Assembly (NCBI RefSeq): GCF_030363035.1
Contig: NZ_JAUCMN010000007.1
Coordinates: 1-64,000 of the forward strand
Origin: Curtobacterium caseinilyticum
GTDB taxonomy: Bacteria; Actinomycetota; Actinomycetes; Actinomycetales; Microbacteriaceae
Length of the DNA stretch: 64,000 nt
Direction of reading: 5' to 3'
The notes under the pieces: generated by a model
The model's database searches: none
Told to the model about the DNA's origin: nothing
Seen by the model: the letters and a program-made list of their open reading frames with translations, nothing else
Shown: positions 1-9,279 of the stretch, piece after piece
Layout of the letters: each line of letters opens with the position of its first letter
Numbering within the stretch: position 1 is the stretch's first letter
Translations under genes and position numbers: made by a program

Positions 1-265
1 CGAACGCGCGGGCTTCGTCGGGATCAGTAGACAGGATGCCGTCGGGTCTCTCGCGATGACATTGGAGCTGGCAACCCCTGTCCGATAGCCGGTCCTCCAA
101 TGGAACCCCGGGTGCTTGCGGGCGGCCCGGACTCCTCCGCCCTGCTCCGGAGCGCTCCCCGTCTCACATAGGTGGTCCGCGCTCTATCTCAGTTCACGAA
201 CGCCATACGGACACCTCGCGACGCACGAAGACTTAGCCGACCCCTGATCAACGCGACCCGTCCGT
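1..265. other. Left-flank intergenic DNA
   Basis: No complete gene is visible here. A short frame open from base 2 ends at a TAG at about 89-91 and could be the tail of a gene lying to the left, but nothing in its roughly 29 codons is recognisable. The stop falls inside a dyad-like site (78-107) related to sites at 57.3, 59.0, 59.1 and 63.4 kb. The stretch is probably the interior of a neighbouring mobile element whose right end is at 266-341. Confidence 0.4.
78..107 (+). repeat. Dyad-like repeat, copy 1
   Basis: Contains TCCGATAGCCGGTCCT, which matches the minus strand of the site at 57271-57300 except near the arm ends. The outer arms pair less well here than in the other copies. Function unknown; possibly a recombination or protein-binding site. 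Confidence 0.5.
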
Positions 266-341
266 ACTGCCAAACAAAGTGTCCGTGTCCGTATTTCAGA
301 CACGTTGACTGGCAGTCGGACAAGTTAGCTGGCGGACGACA
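266..341. repeat. Right-end block of a neighbouring Tn7-like element
   Basis: The block has one forward unit, ACTGCCAAACAAAGTGTCC (266-284), then two reverse units beginning at 299 and 318 and ending in CGGACGACA at 341. It matches 43817-43892 almost base for base (17/19, 16/18 and 20/23 in the three units). These units resemble the TnsB/TniA-binding repeats of Tn7-like and Tn5053-like ends. Reverse units ending in ...ACA are what a right end should look like, so the block is best read as the right end of an element lying to the left, seven bases from the next left end. Confidence 0.6.
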
Positions 342-348
342 CCGAACG

Positions 349-438
349 TGTCGACTGCCAGCCAACTTGTCCGATATCGATCTTGGCTGACATGAAAGGC
401 GCCATGACGGTCCAGAGCTACTGCCAAATTACGTGTCC
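349..438. repeat. Left end of Tn7-like element 1
   Basis: Starts with a terminal TGT (349-351) followed by CTGCCAGCCAACTTGTCC and a second forward unit, ACTGCCAAATTACGTGTCC, at 420-438. The second unit differs at one base of 19 from the inner unit of the proposed right end at 43817-43835. Terminal TGT plus direct repeats of a TGCCA-N6-TGTCC unit is the expected form of a TniA-bound left end. The exact first base is inferred. Confidence 0.65.
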
Positions 439-520
439 GTTCTGGACGTGAACCTCAGAGACGGCAGGACCAATTGGAACTGAAGACGTTCGGCTCGCTT
501 CGGCCCGAGTGCCGTCCATC

Positions 521-1648
521 TCAGAGGGAGACGACAGGTCGGTGCTCGCTACCCGCAAGGACGACGTCCCGGAATATGGACTCTGGGAGTTGACTAGCTG
601 CTGCGAGTCGGTCGACCCCGAATCCAGCCTCTTCGAGCATCGCCACCGCACGTCCGACCGCGACCGGCTGCTCGCGCGGACCCAGGGGCCCTCGCTCGGG
701 TAGTCCCTCCGCGGAAAGACGCTTATTCGCGCGCAAGTATGTTGCATCGGACCAGAGCCCTAGGCGATGGGCACGGAAGATCAAAGCGCGGAGACTGATT
801 TTCCATTTTCGTTTCGCCGCAAGTAGCGCTTCCCAATCCGCCTTTTCCGGGAGATCCGGGAGCAGATCGTTGTCTGGCGCTAGAAACTGGGACGCGAACG
901 TGTGTGCCTGGTCCTCAACGATCTTCGAGCCGGGCTCGACGTCCGGGTGCATGACAAGGTGCCCGAGCTCGTGAGCCGCGTCGAATCGACTGCGAGCCTT
1001 GCCGTCCTTGAAGGGCGAGAGCAGGACGAGTGGCCGGCGTCCGATGTCGGTTGAGAACGCGTCCACCTCGCGAACGTCGCTTTCCGGTGGCATTGTCAGC
1101 ACTACGACGCCGGCCGCTTCGAGGGTACGAATCATGTGCGCGATCGGTCCCCGGGGAACTCCCAGAGCAGCACGCGTCGACGCTGCGATGCTGGCAATTT
1201 GGTCGACCGTCACCGCACTATCGACGAGGTGCGTTGGTACACGAAGTTCTGGAAAATCGACGTAGTCCTCGAGAACGTTGACCACAGCAGCGCCGAGCTC
1301 AGCAAACGCTAATGCTCGTTCACGAGATATTGCAGGGGTTGAGCGGAGGGAACGGAAGTGAGCGGCTTCCGTTGGAATCCGCGGGATCTCCGCACCACGC
1401 TGGAAGAAGGCAATGGGCAGTCCGAGGTTCAAAGCGAGTTGCGCAGCAACAGCGGTCGTTGGCCGGCTCTGGTTCCGCTCAAATTGAGTGATAGCCGCCG
1501 CAGACACGTCCGCGCTTCCCGCGAGGCTTGTTCGAGTGAGCCGGCGGAGTCGTCGCGCCAAGGACAGACGACCACCGTCGAAATCCTGCATTACCCCGCC
1601 AGCACGGCGGGCTCGGGCACGTCGGAGCGCGTCCGACTCAGCGCCCAT
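521..1648 (-). CDS. XRE-family regulator with ImmA/IrrE metallopeptidase domain
   Basis: This 375-residue protein has an N-terminal XRE helix-turn-helix (about 27-80, with AAITQFERNQSRPTT as the recognition region). A central ImmA/IrrE zinc peptidase domain carries the HELGH motif at 226-230. Proteins of this class cleave a repressor, or act as the regulatory half of toxin-antitoxin and stress modules. The ATG at 1648 has a GAGAGG ribosome site and overlaps the upstream gene by 11 bases, so the two are probably cotranscribed and coupled. It is the last gene before the transposon left end. The C-terminal 70 residues are unassigned. Confidence 0.8.
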   Translation of the reverse strand: MGAESDALRRARARRAGGVMQDFDGGRLSLARRLRRLTRTSLAGSADVSAAAITQFERNQSRPTTAVAAQLALNLGLPIAFFQRGAEIPRIPTEAAHFRSLRSTPAISRERALAFAELGAAVVNVLEDYVDFPELRVPTHLVDSAVTVDQIASIAASTRAALGVPRGPIAHMIRTLEAAGVVVLTMPPESDVREVDAFSTDIGRRPLVLLSPFKDGKARSRFDAAHELGHLVMHPDVEPGSKIVEDQAHTFASQFLAPDNDLLPDLPEKADWEALLAAKRKWKISLRALIFRAHRLGLWSDATYLRANKRLSAEGLPERGPLGPREQPVAVGRAVAMLEEAGFGVDRLAAASQLPESIFRDVVLAGSEHRPVVSL

Positions 1649-2354
1649 TGTTGCCCTCTCGGATGTTCTTCTTCAGACGGATGTGGAGCTTCGGCTCTTC
1701 GCCGACGTTCGGCCCGAGGGGAACGTCAGGGCGGGCGTCAACGCTGTCGCCCGCGGCTTCGTCACGCCAAAGGGGCTCGGCCGCAACCACGTGGTCGGAC
1801 CGCAACGTCGGGATCGCGAGCCATCCTGCAGTAAGCGGCGTTTCACTGAGGAGCCCGTTCCAAACGAGGAAGAACTCGTTCAACGACCCGGATGCCCCAA
1901 GGCCAGAAGCGGGGAACAGTGCCTCATGCCCGTGCTCCTGATGAGGGGCTCGGTAAACATTGTCGTTACGAGACGCTGATTCGCGGCGAACGTTGCTCTC
2001 CCATTCGAGGTCTGTTGACCAGTCCGGGTGCAGACCACTGGTGGAGGGTGCTTTCACCAAGCGGATCGTCACCTCCCCGAACGAGCAGAACACAACGCCG
2101 CTGCGACGCCCGACCGTCAGGCCGGCGTCGAGGAGCACGTCGTCCCGCCGAGAACGGTAGAGCCGCTTGCCAAGGTTCTCAGAGCACTGCGTGCCAAGCG
2201 ACCGAGCCGTGTCGCCAAGTGCATCGTCGTAGCGAGCGACGTTCGTCGTCCACATCGACGCGACCAGATCGTGGAAGAACGCCAGAGCGCCCGCTTGCTG
2301 CAGCCGCTCGGCGACAGCCGCCGCACGAGTGGCGGCCTCAGTGTCGAACGTCAT
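1638..2354 (-). CDS. Hypothetical protein paired with the ImmA-like gene
   Basis: Not recognised. It is 238 residues if translation starts at the ATG at 2354, preceded by AAGGGGAG; an ATG eight codons upstream (2378) is also possible. The protein is soluble, with no signal peptide or membrane segment. A central stretch reads like a compact beta domain (GVVFCSFGEVTIRLVKAP). Its stop overlaps the start of the XRE/ImmA gene, so the two are likely partners, for example the effector and regulator of a toxin-antitoxin or defence module. That role is inference only. Confidence 0.6.
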   Translation of the reverse strand: MTFDTEAATRAAAVAERLQQAGALAFFHDLVASMWTTNVARYDDALGDTARSLGTQCSENLGKRLYRSRRDDVLLDAGLTVGRRSGVVFCSFGEVTIRLVKAPSTSGLHPDWSTDLEWESNVRRESASRNDNVYRAPHQEHGHEALFPASGLGASGSLNEFFLVWNGLLSETPLTAGWLAIPTLRSDHVVAAEPLWRDEAAGDSVDARPDVPLGPNVGEEPKLHIRLKKNIREGNNGR

Positions 2355-2378
2355 CGTCTCCCCTTCAAGCAGAATCAT

Positions 2379-2688
2379 GCCGAGGGGCTACCCCTCCTCA
2401 AGTAGGATACGCACGAGCCCGTCGGAAAATCAAGTAGCACGCCAAGATCGGCTCCGCTCACTTCCGTGAGCCCCAGACGACGCGCTCTTGAGTGCTCTCT
2501 CTCATCCCGGCATGGACTAGGCCATGCGTACCCTTCGTCTCCCTTGGCTGAGCGTCGAGTATCGCTGCGCTGAACTTCCAGCGGACTCGCTCCGAGCGTT
2601 GAGGACGCGCCACTCGCTGATGAACGGTACGTCTGAACATCGTTGTTCTCCTCCGCGAAGGCGCGTCACCCGCCGCGACCGCTGATTA
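2379..2688. other. Intergenic region between tniQ and the ImmA module
   Basis: About 310 bases with no convincing gene; a 60-codon frame on the minus strand has no recognisable protein. The region probably holds the promoter of the two-gene module downstream (minus strand). Confidence 0.4.
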
Positions 2689-4893
2689 TCAGTGCCAGTC
2701 GATGAGGTGATTGCCGAGCGCTCCGCGGTAGACGCGGGCGCCGTGCCAGCCGTAGGGCACCAGCACGGTCACGTCCTGGTCGGTTTTGTTTTCGTTTCGC
2801 CGAGTCATTCGCATGACCGGAAGGTACGGCTGCCACGGAACCTCGCGTAGATGCGGGTTCCAGTCGATGGGGAAGATCGGCCGGTCGGACGGGATTGGGT
2901 GCCTGCGGAGGGCCCAGCGGACGTGCTGCGGCGTGCGGTGCACTGCTGCGGCGAGGGCTCTGACGGTTGTGACGCCGGAAGTGACGTGATCGTGGAGCAC
3001 CGAGACGTCGATGTCGTCAATCTCGGGGCCGAGGTTGACCCCTTCTCGTCCAGCCCATCGCTGGGGCTCCCAGACAGCGGCTGATGATGTGCCGTTGCCT
3101 TGGTCGTACGCGTTCACGGCATCGATCGCGACCGCAAGCCAGGCCTCTAAGTACGCGTCGAGGGCTGCCTGCAGCTGAGCCGTCATGCGGATCTGAAAGT
3201 CCGTGTACTCAGCGGCATCTCGTCCGTTCGCGACGATCGCCCAATGAGCGGGGAGAGCGCTGATCGGTTGTGCTGTGGCTCGAAGGTAGAGGTATCGGCG
3301 TGCGTTGAGGAGCCGTCGGGGGCCGCCGGTAAAGGTGCTGACGCTGGCGCAGATCATGTCCCAGTGCGTCGGCTTGAGGAGTTGCCACCACGGCAGGTGT
3401 TGGCGCCGGGTCGCGTAGTTGATGTGCGGTGTGGACGCTGCGAGGTAGCGGGCGAGTTCGCCGAGTTGACGCAGGATCGCGGTGGTCTGCGCGGGTGCCC
3501 CGAGCATGGTCGGCCTGAGTCTTCTTCCGATGCCGGCGATCACCTCCGGTTCGGGTGCGTCCCGGTGGGTGCCGGCGAGAGCAGCGGTAAGTCCTAAGGC
3601 GAGTGATCGTTGGAGCGTTTCGGGATCGGCGCCGCCGGCCACGCTCAACGGTACCGCCCAATTCGTCCAGAGCAGTGGTGGGATGTGGTCCGCGGTCCAC
3701 TCTGGGGTCCGGAGGGAGTCGCGGGGCATCAGGAAGTCGACGTAGGCCGCGACGGCTGGTTCATCGAACTCTGCTCGCACTGCGCTACCAGTCACGAGAC
3801 GTTGCATCGCGGGGAGGTCCTGATCGACGGCGCGGAGGACGCGGCCTCGGAATCGCGGTCCGACGCCCGGCCAGTAGCCGAGGAGGGTCGCGGCGCTCCC
3901 GGGACCGCGTGCGCTCTGCCCCCGCTCGGAGGGCCGCGCGAACGTGAGCCGCCGGATGATGTGCCGGACCTTCTCCTCCGGGTCGAACATGAGTGCGAAG
4001 GCGGCGGCCATGAGCGCCCCCATCGCCAACGCGTTTTTCGGAGGCGCGGTTCCGATACGTGCCGTCTCGTCGAAGAGACCGTGCAGCTGGGAGGGGTCGA
4101 GCGTGGCGAGCTCGGCGATGAGAGGGACGTCGTTCGCGGCGAGGAGTGCGATGCCGACGCCGCGCAGCGTGGGGAAGAGGTGCTGTGCGTCTGGGATGAA
4201 TACGTCCAGCGTGTCCCGGTCACGTCTCCAGGCGGCTGAGATCGCGGCCTGTGCGCGGACGATGGGAGCGCTTTCGTCGAAGGGTGCCTCGTCCCAGGTG
4301 ATCCGCAAGTCGTGACCACACCTGCCAGCGCCGGCGATGCGTGCACGGCAGCAAGAGGGGTCGACGGGGTGAGCTTCCATGAGCGCAGGATCTGGGATGC
4401 CTTGCCCGCAGGCAGGGCATGCGTCGTGCAGTGGCACGAGGTGCGTTTCGCAGAGGAACGACCACCACAAACGCCAATGGGCGAGGAAGACGGCTGGCCG
4501 CTCGGTGAGGCACTGTGGGCAGTATCGGGTCCCGGAACCTCGGGTCCAGTTCTTCGCATGCGCGGGGAGACCGTCGTCGCCAGGCGCGAGCGCGTCGTTG
4601 ACAAAGGACCGCATCATCCCGTCCAGAAGTTCGCTCGTGTCGCAGCCGACGGCGGTTGCGATGGACTGCGCGATCTCGTTCGGAAGGATCATGTCAAGGC
4701 GTCGACGATCTTCGGATCGAAGTGCACCGAGCCCGCACCATCGACTGATCGCTGCCGGGGGCTCGCCGACGTAGGCGGCGATCCGCAGCAACAGGCTCGG
4801 CAGGTGCTCTCCGGGCACGACGGTCGTCCGAAAGCCGAAGGGGACCGCGTCGTCCGGGTCGGAGGCACCCGCTCTTGGCGGCGACGCCTTCAT
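2689..4893 (-). CDS. tniQ: TniQ family target-site selection protein, element 1
   Basis: This 734-residue protein carries the TniQ/TnsD zinc-binding pattern: CPQC at 125-128, then C148/H151, then CPAC at 159-162. A long helical C-terminal part probably binds target DNA. In Tn7-like systems TniQ/TnsD recognises the attachment site and recruits the TniB/TnsC ATPase. It starts one base after the tniB stop, so the operon is tniA-tniB-tniQ. At 734 residues it is in the long, TnsD-like size range rather than the short range of CRISPR-associated TniQ. No CRISPR array or cas gene is in the window, so targeting is presumably by direct DNA recognition. Confidence 0.92.
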   Translation of the reverse strand: MKASPPRAGASDPDDAVPFGFRTTVVPGEHLPSLLLRIAAYVGEPPAAISRWCGLGALRSEDRRRLDMILPNEIAQSIATAVGCDTSELLDGMMRSFVNDALAPGDDGLPAHAKNWTRGSGTRYCPQCLTERPAVFLAHWRLWWSFLCETHLVPLHDACPACGQGIPDPALMEAHPVDPSCCRARIAGAGRCGHDLRITWDEAPFDESAPIVRAQAAISAAWRRDRDTLDVFIPDAQHLFPTLRGVGIALLAANDVPLIAELATLDPSQLHGLFDETARIGTAPPKNALAMGALMAAAFALMFDPEEKVRHIIRRLTFARPSERGQSARGPGSAATLLGYWPGVGPRFRGRVLRAVDQDLPAMQRLVTGSAVRAEFDEPAVAAYVDFLMPRDSLRTPEWTADHIPPLLWTNWAVPLSVAGGADPETLQRSLALGLTAALAGTHRDAPEPEVIAGIGRRLRPTMLGAPAQTTAILRQLGELARYLAASTPHINYATRRQHLPWWQLLKPTHWDMICASVSTFTGGPRRLLNARRYLYLRATAQPISALPAHWAIVANGRDAAEYTDFQIRMTAQLQAALDAYLEAWLAVAIDAVNAYDQGNGTSSAAVWEPQRWAGREGVNLGPEIDDIDVSVLHDHVTSGVTTVRALAAAVHRTPQHVRWALRRHPIPSDRPIFPIDWNPHLREVPWQPYLPVMRMTRRNENKTDQDVTVLVPYGWHGARVYRGALGNHLIDWH

Positions 4894-4894
4894 C

Positions 4895-6046
4895 TCAGCG
4901 CCAGCGCTGCCGGAACGAGAACCGGCCGGCGTCCCACAGTTGCAGGCGTTGCGCGCGGCCGTCCTGGGCGCGTTTCTCCACAGCGACCAGGTCGAGAATC
5001 TTCCGGGTGATGCGCTGGTCAGCGGTCGCAGCCGCGACGTTGATGGCGCCGGATACGAGTGTCGACACGTGGCTCATGTATCCGAGGGTCGACACCCAGA
5101 GGTATTCCTCGAATTCGCTGCTGAGTACTGCTTCTCCTGGCTCGTGTCCTCTGAGCCGGATCCGTTGCTCGATGCGTTGCAGGAGCTTCCTCCATTCGGT
5201 GATCTCGCCCTTGGTGCTGCGTCGGTACGGCTCGAGCTCGATGAGCATCCAGCGCGCTTCAGACTGGACCCGTGCTGCTTCTCGAGCGCCGCTGCGCTGT
5301 GCGGCGAGCTGCTGTCGCATGTCATGGCCGGTGAGGACGACTCGGACGCCCATGTTCTGCAGTGATTTGAAGCCGTCGTGGACGTACTTGCCTATTTGCC
5401 CGTCGAAGTTGATGAATTGGATCTCATCGACGAATACCCACCGGATTCGGTGACGTTCGACTGCGCGGCCGAATGCCGCGCGAGCGTCCTTGTCGAACGG
5501 CGCGCCAACCTGTTGGCAGAGCAACGCGAACAGCTGCTGCTCCGCCTGCTTTTTCGGCAGGTCCACGATGACGACGTCCCTGCGGGGTGCGGTGAACAAG
5601 CCGTCGTCGTAGAGCGGTGCGCTGATGCCGATCCGAGCTTCCCAAGCCGCTTGGCACATCGTCTCCGCCGCGATGCGACGCATCAGCTTGGTTTTGCCAG
5701 TTCCGGGCGGCCCAGTGATGAGTGTGATCGGGATCAGGTCGGCGGTGCGGCGGGGCCGCGGGCTACGGACGGTCCGGTACTGCATTTCGGCCTCCGCTGT
5801 CTGGAGCGTGCGTGAGTAGGGCCACGAGTGGTGCCAGTCTTCGAGTGCGATGCCGTAGCGCCGCCGCTCGTCGGGCCCGGCATCGAGTTGGGGTCGGCCG
5901 GGATCGGGAACATCTGCGCCGGTGACACCGCGGACAAACGCTTGATCCTGCGCCGTCATGAGCGCCCAGCTTTGCTCGGGGTGTGGATCTGCGCCGAAGA
6001 GTCGCCGGACCGTGGGCGGGAGGCCCAGTTCGTGGTTGAGAGTCAT
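4895..6046 (-). CDS. tniB: TniB AAA+ ATPase, element 1
   Basis: A 383-residue TniB/TnsC-type ATPase that links the target selector to the transposase and controls target immunity. Walker A is GPPGTGKT (112-119). Walker B is VFVDEIQ (about 204-210), followed by FINFDGQIGK, typical of the family. The start ATG overlaps the tniA stop in an ATGA arrangement, so translation is coupled. Confidence 0.92.
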   Translation of the reverse strand: MTLNHELGLPPTVRRLFGADPHPEQSWALMTAQDQAFVRGVTGADVPDPGRPQLDAGPDERRRYGIALEDWHHSWPYSRTLQTAEAEMQYRTVRSPRPRRTADLIPITLITGPPGTGKTKLMRRIAAETMCQAAWEARIGISAPLYDDGLFTAPRRDVVIVDLPKKQAEQQLFALLCQQVGAPFDKDARAAFGRAVERHRIRWVFVDEIQFINFDGQIGKYVHDGFKSLQNMGVRVVLTGHDMRQQLAAQRSGAREAARVQSEARWMLIELEPYRRSTKGEITEWRKLLQRIEQRIRLRGHEPGEAVLSSEFEEYLWVSTLGYMSHVSTLVSGAINVAAATADQRITRKILDLVAVEKRAQDGRAQRLQLWDAGRFSFRQRWR

Positions 6047-8091
6047 GCGAACCGGCCGAAGAGGTCGTCGATGTCGTCTAGATCATCGTCGAGTTCGGCG
6101 CCGTCGCCCGCGTCATTGTGGCCAAGGACTTCCTCGAGGTCGTGATCCATGTCGGCCGGGATCATCGTCCCTGAGTCGAGCGCTTGCAGCCGCTCGTAGG
6201 CAGCCGCGGTCATCTCGTCAGTCCGCGACAGCTCCGACCGGCTCCCACGGATCAGGGCATCATCAGCGCGCCACCGAATGAGCAGCTGCAGCATCCGGTC
6301 CTGGAACTCCGCCCGCCGCAAGGTGAGATCGCCAACCCGCCCGCCGAGGACGGTCAGAGAGTGGTCCGAAAACTGGGGCGTGTCCTCCGTTCGGAGCACC
6401 CAGGGCACCTCCCATGCGGCTCCGTCGGGGTCGAAGCAGTACACCTGCCGCAGGTCGGACGGGTTGTAGTGGAACGTCCAGTAGCCATCACGGGAAGCAC
6501 CCGGGGTACGCAGCAGGGTTTCGATGATGGGTGCGTTGAAAACCTCGTATCGGCGGGTGATGCCGTACTTCCCGAGCTTGGCGCGGAAGGTCGGCAGGAA
6601 GCGGATCCACTCGTTCTCCCATTTAGGCATCTCGACGAACCCGGTCTCGCCGACGAGTTCCGCCCATCGCTGGTACGGACTGATGCGCCGTCCGAGCTCA
6701 GCGCGAAGGCCCCGGTGCTGACGGAAGTTGTAGAGGTCCGTCCATTGCTGGTCGCGTTCCCAAAGCTGATCCCAGGTGAGGAGGGCCTCGGTGTGGAGGC
6801 CGCGTTCGTCGATCGACCCGCCGACATAGCCGGCGCAGAGTTCCTCGAACTCGGTCTTGTAGCTGAGGAAACTGCGCTCGATGAAGGCTTTTGCGCGCGG
6901 GTCACGAACGCGAGCGAACTCGACCTCGCACCCCAAGCGGGCGAGCTGGCCGACGTGGAAGTTGGAGAGGAAGTCCTTGCCGTTGTCGGTGATCAGGCGG
7001 CGAGGCGGGATCGGCCACCGAGTGAGAGCGCGCGGCATCCCAACGAAGGGACGCGGGTATACGCGGCCATCGACCGTGACCGTCTCGCGGTCGTCGACCA
7101 TCGACGCGAACGCGTCGGCCACGGCGAGGACGACACCAACGCCGGAGGAGTGCTCGCTGATGGAGCGTCCGACGATCATGCGGGTGGCGGAGTCGATGAT
7201 CTTCACCAGCGTGACCCGGTATGTGCGGGTCCTTCCGGTGCGATCCTTCGGGTCCCAGAGCATCACGTTCGAGGTGGTGGCGTCGATCTGCCAAAGCGAC
7301 CCGGGGCGTTCCAGATGGCGCGGCGCGAAAGACTGCTTGGGTGCTTGTGCGGTGCCGTGCTTCGTCTTCGACTTGGTCTTCAGATGCGGCATCCGCTTGT
7401 GCACTCGCCCGACGAGACGGTAGAACGTCCGCTCCGACGGCGGCTTCGTGATGTCTGGAGCGGTACCGAGGAGCCAGAGGCGGAACTCGAGGTACTGCGT
7501 CTGCGTGTGCAGGGCCGGATCGAACACGCGGTCGAGCAGGAACTTCTCCACGAGGACGGGGATGTCAGCGTCGCGGTTCTTCCGACGTTCCCGCGTGTAG
7601 CGACCGTCGACCGTGGCGGTGGGGCCAGCCGCTTCTCGCTTGATAGCGCGGCTGACGCGCTTGCGAGCCGTCTCGTAGGGGATCTCGTCGTGCTCGGCGA
7701 TGCGTCTCGCGATCGCGGCGATACGTTTGCGTTCGTTGTGGATCACGTCCGGGTCGACGTCCCGTAGGGGCTTGTCGTTCTCGCCTTGCCAGGGCGCGAT
7801 GCCGGTATCGATGTAGCGGATGAGCGCGCGGTGGTCGTCGCGCTTGTCGATTGCGTGGTCGCTGAGCCGGTCGTCGAGGTCGTGCAGCAGCATCGACGCC
7901 GGTGGCGGGTTCTCCGGGCTGGCGATCGCTTTCACGACCGCTCGCAGCGGTCGTGGGGTCACGGGTCTGTTCGCGGCGTCGAGGAACTGCACCCACCCGT
8001 CACCGCACGACTGCACGAAGACTTGCTCGCCGTCGAACACCACCGGCATGCCCACACGCAGCTTCAGAACCCACTCTGAGTCCTTCGTCAC
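6043..8091 (-). CDS. tniA: TniA/TnsB DDE transposase, element 1
   Basis: This 682-residue integrase-core transposase cuts and joins the 3' ends of the element. The catalytic triad is visible as D270 (WQIDATTSN), D369 (ITDNGKDF) and E405 (AFIERSFLS). The N-terminal 250 residues should hold the helix-turn-helix domains that bind the end repeats, and the C-terminal about 200 residues the mu-type barrel and TniB contact region. The GTG start overlaps the stop of the TnsA-like gene (GTGA), and the stop overlaps the tniB start. Confidence 0.93.
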   Translation of the reverse strand: MTKDSEWVLKLRVGMPVVFDGEQVFVQSCGDGWVQFLDAANRPVTPRPLRAVVKAIASPENPPPASMLLHDLDDRLSDHAIDKRDDHRALIRYIDTGIAPWQGENDKPLRDVDPDVIHNERKRIAAIARRIAEHDEIPYETARKRVSRAIKREAAGPTATVDGRYTRERRKNRDADIPVLVEKFLLDRVFDPALHTQTQYLEFRLWLLGTAPDITKPPSERTFYRLVGRVHKRMPHLKTKSKTKHGTAQAPKQSFAPRHLERPGSLWQIDATTSNVMLWDPKDRTGRTRTYRVTLVKIIDSATRMIVGRSISEHSSGVGVVLAVADAFASMVDDRETVTVDGRVYPRPFVGMPRALTRWPIPPRRLITDNGKDFLSNFHVGQLARLGCEVEFARVRDPRAKAFIERSFLSYKTEFEELCAGYVGGSIDERGLHTEALLTWDQLWERDQQWTDLYNFRQHRGLRAELGRRISPYQRWAELVGETGFVEMPKWENEWIRFLPTFRAKLGKYGITRRYEVFNAPIIETLLRTPGASRDGYWTFHYNPSDLRQVYCFDPDGAAWEVPWVLRTEDTPQFSDHSLTVLGGRVGDLTLRRAEFQDRMLQLLIRWRADDALIRGSRSELSRTDEMTAAAYERLQALDSGTMIPADMDHDLEEVLGHNDAGDGAELDDDLDDIDDLFGRFA

Positions 8092-9125
8092 GATGCCACC
8101 GTCCAGACGATCGACGTTGACCGGAATGGCAAGCGCATGTCGGTACGGAGGTCACGCCGCCAGAGCATCCTGCGGATCAGCATCATCGCAAACCCGGGCT
8201 CATAGCCCCGAGCCGCGACGCGCGTCACGAGCTCGACGACGGGCATGGGACGAGAACACAGCTCCGCAGCGACCGGCGCCCAACGCAGGTACGACGGCTC
8301 AGGGACGCGTGCTTCAGTGAAGTTCTCGAGATTCGCCTGCATCAGCCGCGGCATCCCCGTCCACACCTCGTAACCGATGCCGGCTTCGGCAAGGATGTCC
8401 CGGATAAGAGACGCGCGAGCCCGCCACTTCGGCGTCGACGCCTGCTCAGCGTTCTTCACGTCCACAACCAGCGGCGGCAGCCCGTCCCCAAGAAGGACCA
8501 GATCCGGCGTGTGCAGCTTGCACAGCGCTCCTGGCTCGAACGCCAGCGTGAATGGTTGCCCGCCGATGTACCTCACGGCCGGGTGGAAGTCGGCGAGGGT
8601 GATGAAGTCGCGTTCGAGATGCGACTCGGCACCGATGAGTGAGCCAGTCGTGTGCGTCCAAACCGCTACGGGTTTGTGCGCCTGCGTTAGCCGGCGGGAG
8701 AATTCCCTCATCGGATGAGCGGCGGATAGCATCTCCGCCGTCAGATCAGCCACCTGAACAGTGCGGACGGTGCGCCCGTCCGCCGAGTACCCGGCGACCA
8801 CGCCTTCGGAAGGGCTCGCTGGCTTCAAGCGGTACGTCGACCACGGACGGTGAAACCGCATCCGTAAGCCCCGCACCGAGCCGCTGACTCGCACCGTCCG
8901 GCCACGGGGATGAGCCGCCCACGAGTTGAGGATCGTCATGGGGTCGGTGTCCCACTCGGCGACGCGTGTCCGGCCGCGATGTACAAGCCGTTCGCTGTCC
9001 CGAAGAAGCGTTCTAGCAAGGTCGCCTGCCCATGCAGGAAGCACGCTAGCGATTCGTACGCGTGGCGGTCGTTGAGGTCGACTGGGTTCTTCAGACGAAT
9101 TGCACACCGGTGGGCGCGATGTCAT
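8088..9125 (-). CDS. tnsA: TnsA-like endonuclease, element 1
   Basis: A 345-residue protein with the TnsA nuclease core: ESHLERDF (E167/E171), HTPDLVLL (D208) and VVDVK (221-224), the acidic-acidic-lysine arrangement of restriction-type nucleases. TnsA cuts the 5' ends, so together with TniA the element should move by cut-and-paste. This separates it from Tn5053-like elements that lack TnsA. The first 60 residues are poorly conserved, and an ATG at about 8939 is a possible alternative start. The stop overlaps the tniA GTG start. Confidence 0.85.
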   Translation of the reverse strand: MTSRPPVCNSSEEPSRPQRPPRVRIASVLPAWAGDLARTLLRDSERLVHRGRTRVAEWDTDPMTILNSWAAHPRGRTVRVSGSVRGLRMRFHRPWSTYRLKPASPSEGVVAGYSADGRTVRTVQVADLTAEMLSAAHPMREFSRRLTQAHKPVAVWTHTTGSLIGAESHLERDFITLADFHPAVRYIGGQPFTLAFEPGALCKLHTPDLVLLGDGLPPLVVDVKNAEQASTPKWRARASLIRDILAEAGIGYEVWTGMPRLMQANLENFTEARVPEPSYLRWAPVAAELCSRPMPVVELVTRVAARGYEPGFAMMLIRRMLWRRDLRTDMRLPFRSTSIVWTVAS

Positions 9126-9279
9126 GCTCCGTTACCCCCGAGCGAAGGCGCGACCACATGGTGGCCGCGCCTGGAAGGGTGCCCCTGCACCCACGACGCG
9201 ACGGGAGGGATGGACAAGGGTGCGGTCATGGCGGCACACTAATCTGACTCCGAGACAAAAAACAACCTCGGCGAGAGGA

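Noticed and set aside
172-390. A 72-codon frame across the left-end repeats
   Set aside because: It is made of the end repeats themselves and has no protein-like features.
2458-2640. A 60-codon minus-strand frame in the tniQ downstream gap
   Set aside because: No ribosome site and no conserved-looking sequence; more likely intergenic.
6184-7767. A 527-codon plus-strand frame opposite tniA
   Set aside because: Antisense to a transposase with an intact catalytic triad; low-complexity shadow.
2689-9125. CRISPR-associated transposon
   Set aside because: No repeat array, no cas genes, and the TniQ proteins are long (TnsD-like). Nothing supports RNA-guided targeting.
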